NCBI GenBank assembly: GCA_946699065.1
Contig: CAMPDV010000528.1
Coordinates: forward strand, 62,001 to 126,000
Direction: 5' to 3'
Length of the DNA stretch: 64,000 nucleotides
Source: Loxodes magnus
Lineage: Eukaryota; Ciliophora; Karyorelictea; Loxodida; Loxodidae
Program-made: the position numbers and the translations under genes
Notes under the pieces: model-generated
Seen by the model: only the letters and a program-made list of their open reading frames with translations
Told to the model about the DNA's origin: nothing
Database searches by the model: none
Part shown: piece after piece, positions 48,047 to 61,867 of the stretch
Numbering within the stretch: position 1 is the stretch's first letter
Layout: each line of letters begins with the position of its first letter

Positions 48047-48511
48047 TCATGGTCTTACAGGTCCTGTCTTGACGTCCCATAGTCTCACCGTCTTATCATG
48101 ACTTCCCGATACGATGAACTCTGAATCACTGGATATAGCCACAGATGATACATAATGTCTGTGACCAGTCATGGTCTTACAGGTACCTGTCTTGACGTCC
48201 CATAGTCTCACCGTCTTATCATGACTTCCCGATACGATGAACTCTGAATCACTGGATATAGCCACAGCATATACATAACTAGTGTGACCACTCATGGTCT
48301 TACAGGTACCTGTCTTGACGTCCCATAGTCTCACCGTATAATCTGCACTTCCCGATACGATGAACTCTGAATCACTGGATATAGCCACAGATGATACATA
48401 ACTAGTGTGACCACTCATGGTCTTACAGGTACCTGTCTTGACGTTCCATAGTCTCACCGTCTTATCATCACTTCCCGATACGATGAACTCTGAATCACTG
48501 GATATAGCCAA
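48047..48511 (-). CDS. WD40 open block ending in a frameshift
   Basis: 154 codons. The last blade reads KTGPVRP instead of KTGTCKTM because one base is missing in GGTACC at 48061-48064, and the new frame stops at once. Contains the Arg-His variant at 4-5 (GHRHYV). The downstream half of the same block is duplicated at 45342. Confidence 0.35.
   Translation of the reverse strand: MAISSDSEFIVSGSDDKTVRLWNVKTGTCKTMSGHTSYVSSVAISSDSEFIVSGSADYTVRLWDVKTGTCKTMSGHTSYVYAVAISSDSEFIVSGSHDKTVRLWDVKTGTCKTMTGHRHYVSSVAISSDSEFIVSGSHDKTVRLWDVKTGPVRP
48059..48065 (-). other. One-base deletion (frameshift)
   Basis: Same A loss as at 45,357, one 2,705-bp duplication away. Confidence 0.85.
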
Positions 48512-48699
48512 AGCATATAGTCAATCTGTGTGACCACTCATGGTCTTACAGGTACCTGTCTTGACGTCCCATAGTCTCACCGTATAATCTTAACTTCCCG
48601 ATACGATGAACTCTGAATCACTGGATATAGCCAAAGCATATAGTCAATCTGTGTGACCACTCATGGTCTTACAGGTACCTGTCTTGACGTCCCATAGTC

Positions 48700-50671
<1,972 letters not shown>

Positions 50672-51279
50672 CGTCTAATCTGCACTTCCCGATACGATGA
50701 ACTCTGAATCACTGGATATAGTCACAGCATATACAACATTAGTGTGACCACTCATGGTCTTACAGGTACCTGTCTTGACGTCCCATAGTCTCACCGTCTA
50801 ATCATAACCTCCCGATACGATGAACTCTGAATCACTTGATATAGCAGCAGATGATACATAACTAGTGTTACCACTCAAGGTCTTACAGGTACCTGTCTTG
50901 ACGTCCCATAGTCTCACCGTCTAATCTTAACTTCCCGATACGATGAACTCTGAATCACTGGATATAGCCAAAGCATATACAACATTAGTGTGACCACTCA
51001 TGGTCTTACAGGTACCTGTCTTGACGTTCCATAGTCTCACCGTATAATCTTAACTTCCCGATACGATGAACTCTGAATCATTGGATATAGCCACAGCATA
51101 TACAACATTAGTGTGACCACTCATGGTCTTACAGGTACCTGTCTTGACGTCCCATAGTCTCACCGTATAATCTTAACTTCCCGATACGATGAACTCTGAA
51201 TCACTGGATATAGCCACAGCATATACAGAATAAGTGTGACCACTCATGGTCTTACAGGTACCTGTCTTGACGTCCCATA

Positions 51280-53377
51280 GTCTCACCGTCTAATCTGCAC
51301 TTCCCGATACGATGAACTCTGAATCACTGGATATAGCCACAGCTTATACTGAATCTGTGTGACCACTCATGGTCTTACAGGTACCTGTCTTGACGTCCCA
51401 TAGTCTCACCGTATAATCTGCACTTCCCGATACGATGAACTCTGAATCACTGGATATAGCCACAGCATATACATAACTAGTGTGACCACTCAAGGTCTTA
51501 CAGGTACCTGTCTTGACGTCCCATAGTCTCACCGTCTAATCTTAACTTCCCGATACGATGAACTCTGAATCACTGGATATAGCCAAAGCATATAGTCAAT
51601 CTGTGTGACCACTCATGGTCTTACAGGTACCTGTCTTGACGTTCCATAGTCTCACCGTCTTATCATCACTTCCCGATAAGATGAACTCTGAATCACTGGA
51701 TATAGCCACAGCATATACATAACTAGTGTGACCACTCATGGTCTTACAGGTACCTGTCTTGACGTCCCATAGTCTCACCGTCTTATCATGACTTCCCGAT
51801 ACGATGAACTCTGAATCACTGGATATAGCCACAGCAGATACATAACTAGTGTGACCACTCGTGGTCTTACAGGTACCTGTCTTGACGTTCCATAGTCTCA
51901 CCGTCTCATCATCACTTCCCGATACGATGAACTCTGAATCACTGGATATAGCCACAGATGATACATAACTAGTGTGACCACTCATGGTCTTACAGGTACC
52001 TGTCTTGACGTCCCATAGTCTCACCGTCTAATCTGCACTTCCCGATACGATGAACTCTGAATCACTGGATATAGCCACAGCTTATACTGAATCTGTGTGA
52101 CCACTCATGGTCTTACAGGTACCTGTCTTGACGTCCCATAGTCTCACCGTATAATCTTAACTTCCCGATACGATGAACTCTGAATCACTGGATATAGCCA
52201 CAGCATATACAGAATAAGTGTGACCACTCATGGTCTTACAGGTACCTGTCTTGACGTCCCATAGTCTCACCGTCTAATCTGCACTTCCCGATACGATGAA
52301 CTCTGAATCACTGGATATAGCCACAGCTTATACTGAATCTGTGTGACCACTCATGGTCTTACAGGTACCTGTCTTGACGTCCCATAGTCTCACCGTATAA
52401 TCTGCACTTCCCGATACGATGAACTCTGAATCACTGGATATAGCCACAGCATATACATAACTAGTGTGACCACTCAAGGTCTTACAGGTACCTGTCTTGA
52501 CGTCCCATAGTCTCACCGTCTAATCTTAACTTCCCGATACGATGAACTCTGAATCACTGGATATAGCCAAAGCATATAGTCAATCTGTGTGACCACTCAT
52601 GGTCTTACAGGTACCTGTCTTGACGTTCCATAGTCTCACCGTCTTATCATCACTTCCCGATAAGATGAACTCTGAATCACTGGATATAGCCACAGCATAT
52701 ACATAACTAGTGTGACCACTCATGGTCTTACAGGTACCTGTCTTGACGTCCCATAGTCTCACCGTATAATCTGCACTTCCCGATACGATGAACTCTGAAT
52801 CACTGGATATAGCCACAGCATATACATAACTAGTGTGACCACTCAAGGTCTTACAGGTACCTGTCTTGACGTCCCATAGTCTCACCGTCTAATCTTAACT
52901 TCCCGATACGATGAACTCTGAATCACTGGATATAGCCAAAGCATATAGTCAATCTGTGTGACCACTCATGGTCTTACAGGTACCTGTCTTGACGTTCCAT
53001 AGTCTCACCGTCTTATCATCACTTCCCGATAAGATGAACTCTGAATCACTGGATATAGCCACAGCATATACATAACTAGTGTGACCACTCATGGTCTTAC
53101 AGGTACCTGTCTTGACGTCCCATAGTCTCACCGTCTTATCATGACTTCCCGATACGATGAACTCTGAATCACTGGATATAGCCACAGCAGATACATAACT
53201 AGTGTGACCACTCGTGGTCTTACAGGTACCTGTCTTGACGTTCCATAGTCTCACCGTCTCATCATCACTTCCCGATACGATGAACTCTGAATCACTGGAT
53301 ATAGCCACAGATGATACATAACTAGTGTGACCACTCATGGTCTTACAGGTACCTGTCTTGACGTCCCATAGTCTCAC
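51280..53377. repeat. 984- and 1,353-bp offset copies (8 and 11 units)
   Basis: 51,344-51,532 recurs at 52,328-52,516 (984 bp), and the 142-codon block 51,596-52,024 recurs at 52,949-53,377 (1,353 bp). A cgataagatg variant in place of cgatacgatg marks the family; it changes Val20 to Leu. Confidence 0.75.
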
Positions 53378-54124
53378 CGTCTAATCTGCACTTCCCGATA
53401 CGATGAACTCTGAATCACTGGATATAGCCACAGCTTATACTGAATCTGTGTGACCACTCATGGTCTTACAGGTACCTGTCTTGACGTCCCATAGTCTCAT
53501 CGTATAATCTGCACTTCCCGATACGATGAACTCTGAATCACTGGATATAGCCACAGCATATACATAACTAGTGTGACCACTCATGGTCTTACAGGTACCT
53601 GTCTTGACGTTCCATAGTCTCACCGTCTCATCATCACTTCCCGATACGATGAACTCTGAATCACTGGATATAGCCACAGCATATACATAACTAGTGTGAC
53701 CACTCATGGTCTTACAGGTACCTGTCTTGACGTCCCATAGTCTCACCGTCTAATCATAACCTCCCGATACGATGAACTCTGAATCACTTGATATAGCAGC
53801 AGATGATACATAACTAGTGTTACCACTCAAGGTCTTACAGGTACCTGTCTTGACGTCCCATAGTCTCACCGTCTAATCTTAACTTCCCGATACGATGAAC
53901 TCTGAATCACTGGATATAGCCAAAGCATATAGTCAATCTGTGTGACCACTCATGGTCTTACAGGTACCTGTCTTGACGTTCCATAGTCTCACCGTATAAT
54001 CTTAACTTCCCGATACGATGAACTCTGAATCATTGGATATAGCCACAGCATATACAACATTAGTGTGACCACTCATGGTCTTACAGGTACCTGTCTTGAC
54101 GTCCCATAGTCTCACCGTATAATC

Positions 54125-54607
54125 TTAACTTCCCGATACGATGAACTCTGAATCACTGGATATAGCCACAGCATATACAGAATAAGTGTGACCACTCATG
54201 GTCTTACAGCTACCTGTCTTGACGTCCCATAGTCTCACCGTATAATCTGCACTTCCCGATACGATGAACTCTGAATCACTGGATATAGCCACAGATGATA
54301 CATAACTAGTGTGACCACTCATGGTCTTACAGGTACCTGTCTTGACGTCCCATAGTCTCACCGTATAATCATAACTCCCCGATACGATGAACTCTGAATC
54401 ACTGGATATAGCCACAGCATATACATAACTAGTGTGACCACTCATGGTCTTACAGGTACCTGTCTTGACGTTCCATAGTCTCACCGTCTTATCATGACTT
54501 CCCGATACGATGAACTCTGAATCACTGGATATAGCCACAGCATATACATAACTAGTGTGACCACTCATGGTCTTACAGGTACCTGTCTTGACGTCCCATA
54601 GTCTCAT
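54125..54607 (-). CDS. WD40 open block, four blades
   Basis: 160 codons ending at TAA in codon 24 (54125). The order of blades, including Tyr-Ser at 5-6 (GHTYSVYAV) after a Ser37 blade, resembles the 185-codon block repeated at 38.2, 42.9 and 45.6 kb. Confidence 0.35.
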   Translation of the reverse strand: MRLWDVKTGTCKTMSGHTSYVYAVAISSDSEFIVSGSHDKTVRLWNVKTGTCKTMSGHTSYVYAVAISSDSEFIVSGSYDYTVRLWDVKTGTCKTMSGHTSYVSSVAISSDSEFIVSGSADYTVRLWDVKTGSCKTMSGHTYSVYAVAISSDSEFIVSGS

Positions 54608-54610
54608 CGT

Positions 54611-55099
54611 CTAATCATTACTTCCCGATAAGATGAACTCTGAATCACTGGATATAGCCACAGCATATACATAACTAGTGTGACCACTCATGGTCTTACA
54701 GGTACCTGTCTTGACGTCCCATAGTCTCACCGTCTTATCATGACTTCCCGATACGATGAACTCTGAATCACTGGATATAGCCACAGCAGATACATAACTA
54801 GTGTGACCACTCGTGGTCTTACAGGTACCTGTCTTGACGTTCCATAGTCTCACCGTCTCATCATCACTTCCCGATACGATGAACTCTGAATCACTGGATA
54901 TAGCCACAGCATATACATAACTAGTGTGACCACTCATGGTCTTACAGGTACCTGTCTTGACGTCCCATAGTCTCACCGTATAATCTGCACTTCCCGATAC
55001 GATGAACTCTGAATCACTGGATATAGCCACAGCATATACATAACTAGTGTGACCACTCAAGGTCTTACAGGTACCTGTCTTGACGTCCCATAGTCTCAC
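54611..55099 (-). CDS. WD40 open block, four blades
   Basis: 162 codons ending at TAG in codon 26. Starts within a Leu40-41 variant (CKTLSGHT), includes the Thr41 variant (CKTTSGHT), and has Leu for Val20 (EFILSGS) at its C-terminal end. Confidence 0.35.
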   Translation of the reverse strand: MRLWDVKTGTCKTLSGHTSYVYAVAISSDSEFIVSGSADYTVRLWDVKTGTCKTMSGHTSYVYAVAISSDSEFIVSGSDDETVRLWNVKTGTCKTTSGHTSYVSAVAISSDSEFIVSGSHDKTVRLWDVKTGTCKTMSGHTSYVYAVAISSDSEFILSGSND

Positions 55100-55162
55100 C
55101 GTCTAATCTTAACTTCCCGATACGATGAACTCTGAATCACTGGATATAGCCAAAGCATATAG

Positions 55163-55837
55163 TCAATCTGTGTGACCACTCATGGTCTTACAGGTACCTG
55201 TCTTGACGTTCCATAGTCTCACCGTCTTATCATGACTTCCCGATACGATGAACTCTGAATCACTGGATATAGCCACAGATGATACATAACTAGTGTGACC
55301 ACTCATGGTCTTACAGGTACCTGTCTTGACGTCCCATAGTCTCACCGTCTTATCATGACTTCCCGATACGATGAACTCTGAATCACTGGATATAGCCACA
55401 GCATATACATAACTAGTGTGACCACTCATGGTCTTACAGCTACCTGTCTTGACGTCCCATAGTCTCACCGTATAATCTGCACTTCCCGATACGATGAACT
55501 CTGAATCACTGGATATAGCCACAGCATAAACAGAACTAGTTTGACAACTCATGGTCTTACAGGTACCTGTCTTGACGTTCCATAGTCTCACCGTCTTATC
55601 ATCACTTCCCGATACGATGAACTCTGAATCACTGGATATAGCCACAGCATATACATAACTAGTGTGACCACTCATGGTCTTACAGGTACCTGTCTTGACG
55701 TTCCATAGTCTCACCGTTTTATCATCACTTGCCGATACGATGAACTCTGAATCACTGGATATAGCCACAGCATATACATAACTAGTGTGACCACTCATGG
55801 TCTTACAGGTACCTGTCTTGACGTCCCATAGTCTCAT
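55163..55837 (-). CDS. WD40 open block, 5.5 blades
   Basis: 224 codons ending at TGA in codon 6 (55163). Mixed Asp32/Asn32 blades, one with the SCQTSSV variant of the GH loop and one with Ser37 for Thr37 (KTGSCKTM). Confidence 0.35.
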   Translation of the reverse strand: MRLWDVKTGTCKTMSGHTSYVYAVAISSDSEFIVSASDDKTVRLWNVKTGTCKTMSGHTSYVYAVAISSDSEFIVSGSDDKTVRLWNVKTGTCKTMSCQTSSVYAVAISSDSEFIVSGSADYTVRLWDVKTGSCKTMSGHTSYVYAVAISSDSEFIVSGSHDKTVRLWDVKTGTCKTMSGHTSYVSSVAISSDSEFIVSGSHDKTVRLWNVKTGTCKTMSGHTD

Positions 55838-56386
55838 CGTCTAATCATTACTTCCCGATAAGATGAACTCTGAATCACTGGATATAGCCACAGCATAAAC
55901 AGAACTAGTTTGACAACTCATGGTCTTACAGGTACCTGTCTTGACGTCCCATAGTCTCACTGTCTTATCATCACTTGCCGATACGATGAACTCTGAATCA
56001 CTGGATATAGCCACAGATGATACATAACTAGTGTGACCACTCGTGGTCTTACAGGTACCTGTCTTGACGTCCCATAGTCTCACCGTCTTATCATCACTTC
56101 CCGATACGATGAACTCTGAATCACTGGATATAGCCACAGCAGATACATAACTAGTGTGACCACTCATGGTCTTACAGGTACCTGTCTTGACGTCCCATAG
56201 TCTCACCGTCTAATCTGCACTTCCCGATACGATGAACTCTGAATCACTGGATATAGCCACAGATGATACATAACTAGTGTGACCACTCATGGTCTTACAG
56301 GTACCTGTCTTGACGTCCCATAGTCTCACCGTCTTATCATGACTTCCCGATACGATGAACTCTGAATCACTGGATATAGCCACAGC

Positions 56387-57067
56387 TTATACTGAATCTG
56401 TGTGACCACTCATGGTCTTACAGGTACCTGTCTTGACGTTCCATAGTCTCACCGTCTTATCATCACTTCCCGATACGATGAACTCTGAATCACTGGATAT
56501 AGCCACAGCATATACATAACTAGTGTGACCACTCATGGTCTTACAGGTACCTGTCTTGACGTTCCATAGTCTCACCGTCTTATCATCACTTCCCGATACG
56601 ATGAACTCTGAATCACTGGATATAGCCACAGCATATACATAACTAGTGTGACCACTCATGGTCTTACAGGTACCTGTCTTGACGTTCCATAGTCTCACCG
56701 TCTTATCATGACTTCCCGATACGATGAACTCTGAATCACTGGATATAGCCACAGCATATACATAACTAGTGTGACCACTCATGGTCTTACAGGTACCTGT
56801 CTTGACGTTCCATAGTCTCACCGTCTTATCATCACTTCCCGATACGATGAACTCTGAATCACTGGATATAGCCACAGCATATACATAACTAGTGTGACCA
56901 CTCATGGTCTTACAGGTACCTGTCTTGACGTTCCATAGTCTCACCGTCTTATCATCACTTCCCGATACGATGAACTCTGAATCACTGGATATAGCCACAG
57001 CATATACATAACTAGTGTGACCACTCATGGTCTTACAGGTACCTGTCTTGACGTTCCATAGTCTCAC
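56387..57067 (-). CDS. WD40 open block, 5.5 near-identical blades
   Basis: 226 codons ending at TAA in codon 8. Its blades are almost identical: Ser-Tyr-Val-Tyr-Ala at 5-9, Asp-Asp-Lys or His-Asp-Lys at 24-26 and Asn32 throughout. This is the most homogeneous run in the central-right part and looks recently expanded. Confidence 0.4.
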   Translation of the reverse strand: MRLWNVKTGTCKTMSGHTSYVYAVAISSDSEFIVSGSDDKTVRLWNVKTGTCKTMSGHTSYVYAVAISSDSEFIVSGSDDKTVRLWNVKTGTCKTMSGHTSYVYAVAISSDSEFIVSGSHDKTVRLWNVKTGTCKTMSGHTSYVYAVAISSDSEFIVSGSDDKTVRLWNVKTGTCKTMSGHTSYVYAVAISSDSEFIVSGSDDKTVRLWNVKTGTCKTMSGHTDSV

Positions 57068-57439
57068 CGTATAATCTTAACTTCCCGATACGATGAACTC
57101 TGAATCATTGGATATAGCCACAGCATATACAACATTAGTGTGACCACTCATGGTCTTACAGGTACCTGTCTTGACGTCCCATAGTCTCACCGTATAATCT
57201 TAACTTCCCGATACGATGAACTCTGAATCACTGGATATAGCCACAGCATATACAGAATAAGTGTGACCACTCATGGTCTTACAGCTACCTGTCTTGACGT
57301 CCCATAGTCTCACCGTATAATCTGCACTTCCCGATACGATGAACTCTGAATCACTGGATATAGCCACAGCATATACATAACTAGTGTGACCACTCATGGT
57401 CTTACAGGTACCTGTCTTGACGTCCCATAGTCTCATCGT

Positions 57440-57928
57440 CTAATCATTACTTCCCGATAAGATGAACTCTGAATTACTGGATATAGCCACAGCATAAACA
57501 GAACTAGTTTGACAACTCATGGTCTTACAGGTACCTGTCTTGACGTTCCATAGTCTCACCGTCTCATCATCACTTCCCGATACGATGAACTCTGAATCAC
57601 TGGATATATCCACAGCATATACATAACTAGTGTGACCACTCATGGTCTTACAGGTACCTGTCTTGACGTTCCATAGTCTCACCGTCTTATCATGACTTCC
57701 CGATACGATGAACTCTGAATCACTGGATATAGCCACAGCAGATACATAACTAGTGTGACCACTCGTGGTCTTACAGGTACCTGTCTTGACGTCCCATAGT
57801 CTCACCGTCTTATCATGACTTCCCGATACGATGAACTCTGAATCACTGGATATAGCCACAGCAGATACATAACTAGTGTGACCACTCGTGGTCTTACAGG
57901 TACCTGTCTTGACGTTCCATAGTCTCAC
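57440..57928 (-). CDS. WD40 open block, four blades
   Basis: 162 codons between two codon-26 TAGs. Contains the Cys-Gln variant of Gly2-His3 (SCQTSSV) at its C-terminal end, which removes the GH motif from one blade, and an Asp for Ala11 (VDISS) also seen at 10387 and 14198. Confidence 0.35.
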   Translation of the reverse strand: MRLWNVKTGTCKTTSGHTSYVSAVAISSDSEFIVSGSHDKTVRLWDVKTGTCKTTSGHTSYVSAVAISSDSEFIVSGSHDKTVRLWNVKTGTCKTMSGHTSYVYAVDISSDSEFIVSGSDDETVRLWNVKTGTCKTMSCQTSSVYAVAISSNSEFILSGSND

Positions 57929-57931
57929 CGT

Positions 57932-58597
57932 CTAATCATAACTTCCCGATACGATGAACTCTGAATCACTTGATATAGCCACAGATGATACATAACTAGT
58001 GTGACCACTCATGGTCTTACAGGTACCTGTCTTGACGTTCCATAGTCTCGCCGTCTTATCATGACTTCCCGATACGATGAACTCTGAATCACTGGATATA
58101 GCCACAGCAGATACATAACTAGTGTGACCACTCATGGTCTTACAGGTACCTGTCTTGACGTTCCATAGTCTCACCGTCTTATCATCACTTCCCGATACGA
58201 TGAACTCTGAATCACTGGATATAGCCACAGCATATACATAACTAGTGTGACCACTCATGGTCTTACAGGTACCTGTCTTGACGTCCCATAGTCTCACCGT
58301 TTTATCATCACTTGCCGATACGATGAACTCTGAATCACTGGATATAGCCACAGTAGATACATAACTAGTGTGACCACTCATGGTCTTACAGGTACCTGTC
58401 TTGACGTCCCATAGTCTCACCGTTTTATCATCACTTGCCGATACGATGAACTCTGAATCACTGGATATAGCCACAGATGATACATAACTAGTGTGACCAC
58501 TCATGGTCTTACAGGTACCTGTCTTGACGTTCCATAGTCTCACCGTCTCATCATCACTTCCCGATACGATGAACTCTGAATCACTGGATATAGCCAC
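57932..58597 (-). CDS. WD40 open block, 5.4 blades
   Basis: 221 codons between TGA at codon 8 (58601) and TAG at codon 26 (57932). Threonine at codon 9 (VSTVAIS) and Ala22-type ASDDKT blades occur here and again near 60.9 kb. The first listed residue is a GTG at Val10. Confidence 0.4.
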   Translation of the reverse strand: MAISSDSEFIVSGSDDETVRLWNVKTGTCKTMSGHTSYVSSVAISSDSEFIVSASDDKTVRLWDVKTGTCKTMSGHTSYVSTVAISSDSEFIVSASDDKTVRLWDVKTGTCKTMSGHTSYVYAVAISSDSEFIVSGSDDKTVRLWNVKTGTCKTMSGHTSYVSAVAISSDSEFIVSGSHDKTARLWNVKTGTCKTMSGHTSYVSSVAISSDSEFIVSGSYD

Positions 58598-59284
58598 AGA
58601 TCATACATGACTAGTGTGACCACTCATGGTCTTACAGGTACCTGTCTTGACGTCCCATAGTCTCATCGTATTATCTGCACTTCCCGATACGATGAACTCT
58701 GAATCACTGGATATAGCCACAGCATATACTCAATCTGTGTGACCACTCATGGTCTTACAGGTACCTGTCTTGACGTCCCATAGTCTCACCGTCTAATCTT
58801 AACTTCCCGATACGATGAACTCTGAATCACTGGATATAGCCACAGATGATACATAACTAGTGTGACCACTCATGGTCTTACAGGTACCTGTCTTGACGTT
58901 CCATAGTCTCACCGTCTAATCATAACTTCCCGATACGATGAACTCTGAATCACTGGATATAGCCACAGATGATACATAACTAGTGTGACCACTCATGGTC
59001 TTACAGGTACCTGTCTTGACGTCCCATAGTCTAACCGTCTCATCATCACTTCCCTATACGATGAACTCTGAATCACTGGATATAGCCACAGCATATACAT
59101 AACTAGTGTGACCACTCATGGTCTTGCAGGTACCTGTCTTGACGTCCCATAGTCTCACCGTCTTATCATCACTTCCCGATACGATGAACTCTGAATCACT
59201 GGATATAGCCACAGCATATACATAACTAGTGTGACCACTCATGGTCTTACAGGTACCTGTCTTGACGTTCCATAGTCTCACCGT

Positions 59285-60103
59285 CTAATCATAACTTCCC
59301 GATACGATGAACTCTGAATCACTGGATATAGCCACAGATGATACATAACTAGTGTGACCACTCATGGTCTTACAGGTACCTGTCTTGACGTTCCATAGTC
59401 TCACCGTCTTATCATCACTTCCCGATACGATGAACTCTGAATCACTGGATATAGCCACAGCATATACATAACTAGTGTGACCACTCATGGTCTTACAGGT
59501 ACCTGTCTTGACGTTCCATAGTCTCACCGTCTTATCATCACTTCCCGATACGATGAACTTTGAATCACTGGATATAGCCACAGCATATACATAACTAGTG
59601 TGACCACTCATGGTCTTACAGGTACCTGTCTTGACGTTCCATAGTCTCACCGTCTTATCATCACTTCCCGATACGATGAACTCTGAATCACTGGATATAG
59701 CCACAGATGATACATAACTAGTGTGACCACTCATGGTCTTACAGGTACCTGTCTTGACGTTCCATAGTCTCACCGTCTTATCATCACTTCCCGATACGAT
59801 GAACTCTGAATCACTGGATATAGCCACAGCATATACATAACTAGTGTGACCACTCATGGTCTTACAGGTACCTGTCTTGACGTTCCATAGTCTCACCGTC
59901 TTATCATCACTTCCCGATACGATGAACTCTGAATCACTGGATATAGCCACAGCATATACATAACTAGTGTGACCACTCATGGTCTTACAGGTACCTGTCT
60001 TGACGTCCCATAGTCTCACCGTCTCATCATCACTTCCCGATACGATGAACTCTGAATCACTGGATATAGCCACAGATGATACATAACTAGTGTGACCACT
60101 CAT
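59285..60103 (-). CDS. WD40 open block, nearly seven blades
   Basis: 272 codons from an ATG (Met41, which precedes each SGHT) to TAG at codon 26; the frame is in fact open up to the TAG at 60161. Blades are Asp-Asp-Lys/Glu types with Asn32. Lys replaces Glu17 in one blade (SDSKFIV), a change shared with several blades between 60.4 and 63.4 kb. Confidence 0.45.
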   Translation of the reverse strand: MSGHTSYVSSVAISSDSEFIVSGSDDETVRLWDVKTGTCKTMSGHTSYVYAVAISSDSEFIVSGSDDKTVRLWNVKTGTCKTMSGHTSYVYAVAISSDSEFIVSGSDDKTVRLWNVKTGTCKTMSGHTSYVSSVAISSDSEFIVSGSDDKTVRLWNVKTGTCKTMSGHTSYVYAVAISSDSKFIVSGSDDKTVRLWNVKTGTCKTMSGHTSYVYAVAISSDSEFIVSGSDDKTVRLWNVKTGTCKTMSGHTSYVSSVAISSDSEFIVSGSYD

Positions 60104-60160
60104 GGTCTTACAGGTACCTGTCTTGACGTCCCATAGTCTAACCGTCTCATCATCACTTCC

Positions 60161-61741
60161 CTATACGATGAACTCTGAATCACTGGATATAGCCACAGCA
60201 TATACATAACTAGTGTGACCACTCATGGTCTTGCAGGTACCTGTCTTGACGTTCCATAGTCTCATCGTATAATCTGCACTTCCCGATACGATGAACTCTG
60301 AATCACTGGATATAGCCACAGATGATACATAACTAGTGTGACCACTCATGGTCTTACAGGTACCTGTCTTGACGTCCCATAGTCTCACCGTCTTATCATC
60401 ACTTGCCGATACGATGAACTTTGAATCACTGGATATAGCCACAGCAGATACATAACTAGTGTGACCACTCATGGTCTTACAGGTACCTGTCTTGACGTTC
60501 CATAGTCTCACCGTCTTATCATCACTTCCCGATACGATGAACTCTGAATCACTGGATATAGCCACAGCATATACATAACTAGTGTGACCACTCATGGTCT
60601 TACAGGTACCTGTCTTGACGTTCCATAGTCTCACCGTCTCATCATCACTTCCCGATACGATGAACTCTGAATCACTTGATATAGCCACAGATGATACATA
60701 ACTAGTGTGACCACTCATGGTCTTACAGGTACCTGTCTTGACGTTCCATAGTCTCACCGTCTTATCATCACTTCCCGATACGATGAACTCTGAATCACTG
60801 GATATAGCCACAGCATATACATAACTAGTGTGACCACTCATGGTCTTACAGGTACCTGTCTTGACGTCCCATAGTCTCACCGTTTTATCATCACTTGCCG
60901 ATACGATGAACTCTGAATCACTGGATATAGCCACAGTAGATACATAACTAGTGTGACCACTCATGGTCTTACAGGTACCTGTCTTGACGTTCCATAGTCT
61001 CACCGTCTTATCATCACTTCCCGATACGATGAACTCTGAATCACTGGATATAGCCACAGCATATACATAACTAGTGTGACCACTCATGGTCTTACAGGTA
61101 CCTGTCTTGACGTTCCATAGTCTCACCGTCTTATCATCACTTCCCGATACGATGAACTCTGAATCACTGGATATAGCCACAGCATATACATAACTAGTGT
61201 GACCACTCATGGTCTTACAGGTACCTGTCTTGACGTTCCATAGTCTCACCGTCTTATCATGACTTCCCGATACGATGAACTCTGAATCACTGGATATAGC
61301 CACAGCATATACATAACTAGTGTGACCACTCATGGTCTTACAGGTACCTGTCTTGACGTCCCATAGTCTCACCGTCTCATCATCACTTGCCGATACGATG
61401 AACTCTGAATCACTGGATATAGCCACAGCATATACATAACTAGTGTGACCACTCATGGTCTTACAGGTACCTGTCTTGACGTTCCATAGTCTCACCGTCT
61501 TATCATCACTTCCCGATACGATGAACTCTGAATCACTGGATATAGCCACAGCAGATACATAACTAGTGTGACCACTCATGGTCTTACAGGTACCTGTCTT
61601 GACGTTCCATAGTCTCACCGTCTTATCATCACTTCCCGATACGATGAACTCTGAATCACTGGATATAGCCACAGCATATACATAACTAGTGTGACCACTC
61701 GTGGTCTTACAGGTACCTGTCTTGACGTTCCATAGTCTCAC
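60161..61741 (-). CDS. Longest WD40 open block, about 13 blades
   Basis: 526 open codons, the longest in the window, limited by TAG at 61745 (codon 26) and TAG at 60161 (Ser21). Thirteen blades would be close to two seven-bladed propellers. The framework is intact in all blades: GH, Asp25 and Trp31 are present throughout. Positions 24-26 are mostly Asp-Asp-Lys/Glu, with His-Asp-Lys and Ala-Asp-Tyr exceptions. There is no signal peptide, membrane segment or other domain. It is the best single candidate for translated sequence, but it has no recognisable start. Confidence 0.5.
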   Translation of the reverse strand: MRLWNVKTGTCKTTSGHTSYVYAVAISSDSEFIVSGSDDKTVRLWNVKTGTCKTMSGHTSYVSAVAISSDSEFIVSGSDDKTVRLWNVKTGTCKTMSGHTSYVYAVAISSDSEFIVSASDDETVRLWDVKTGTCKTMSGHTSYVYAVAISSDSEFIVSGSHDKTVRLWNVKTGTCKTMSGHTSYVYAVAISSDSEFIVSGSDDKTVRLWNVKTGTCKTMSGHTSYVYAVAISSDSEFIVSGSDDKTVRLWNVKTGTCKTMSGHTSYVSTVAISSDSEFIVSASDDKTVRLWDVKTGTCKTMSGHTSYVYAVAISSDSEFIVSGSDDKTVRLWNVKTGTCKTMSGHTSYVSSVAISSDSEFIVSGSDDETVRLWNVKTGTCKTMSGHTSYVYAVAISSDSEFIVSGSDDKTVRLWNVKTGTCKTMSGHTSYVSAVAISSDSKFIVSASDDKTVRLWDVKTGTCKTMSGHTSYVSSVAISSDSEFIVSGSADYTMRLWNVKTGTCKTMSGHTSYVYAVAISSDSEFIV

Positions 61742-61867
61742 CGTCTAATCATAACTTCCCGATACGATGAACTCTGAATCACTTGATATAGCCACAGATG
61801 ATACATAACTAGTGTGACCACTCATGGTCTTACAGGTACCTGTCTTGACGTTCCATAGTCTCACCGT

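Larger units (their letters stand above)
42700..48154. repeat. 2,705-bp tandem duplication (22 units minus 1 base)
   Basis: About 42,700-45,449 matches about 45,405-48,154. Both copies share the one-base deletion in GGTACC (45,357 and 48,062). It overlaps the right end of the 4,674-bp duplication, so the shared segment exists three times. Confidence 0.9.
31900..48159 (-). pseudogene. WD40 array, zone built from large tandem duplications
   Basis: About 132 units. The typical variant has Asn-Val at 5-6, Tyr-Ala at 8-9 and Ala-Asp-Tyr, Tyr-Asp-Asn or Asn-Asp-Lys at 24-26. Stops are mainly TAG at 26, TAA at 24 and TAA at 8. Two tandem duplications of 4,674 and 2,705 bp account for most of the zone, so the same open blocks recur two or three times. 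Smaller open blocks include 47355-47720, 46923-47228, 46494-46736, 46131-46490, 45342-45560, 44650-45015, 44218-44523, 43789-44031, 43426-43785, 42367-42678, 41389-41571, 40720-41079, 39907-40095, 37693-38004, 36715-36897, 36046-36405, 35233-35421, 33463-33822, 33094-33453, 32779-33084, 32281-32592 and 31918-32100. One odd unit near 33850-33875 carries Asn15 and TAG in place of Ile12. Confidence 0.6.
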
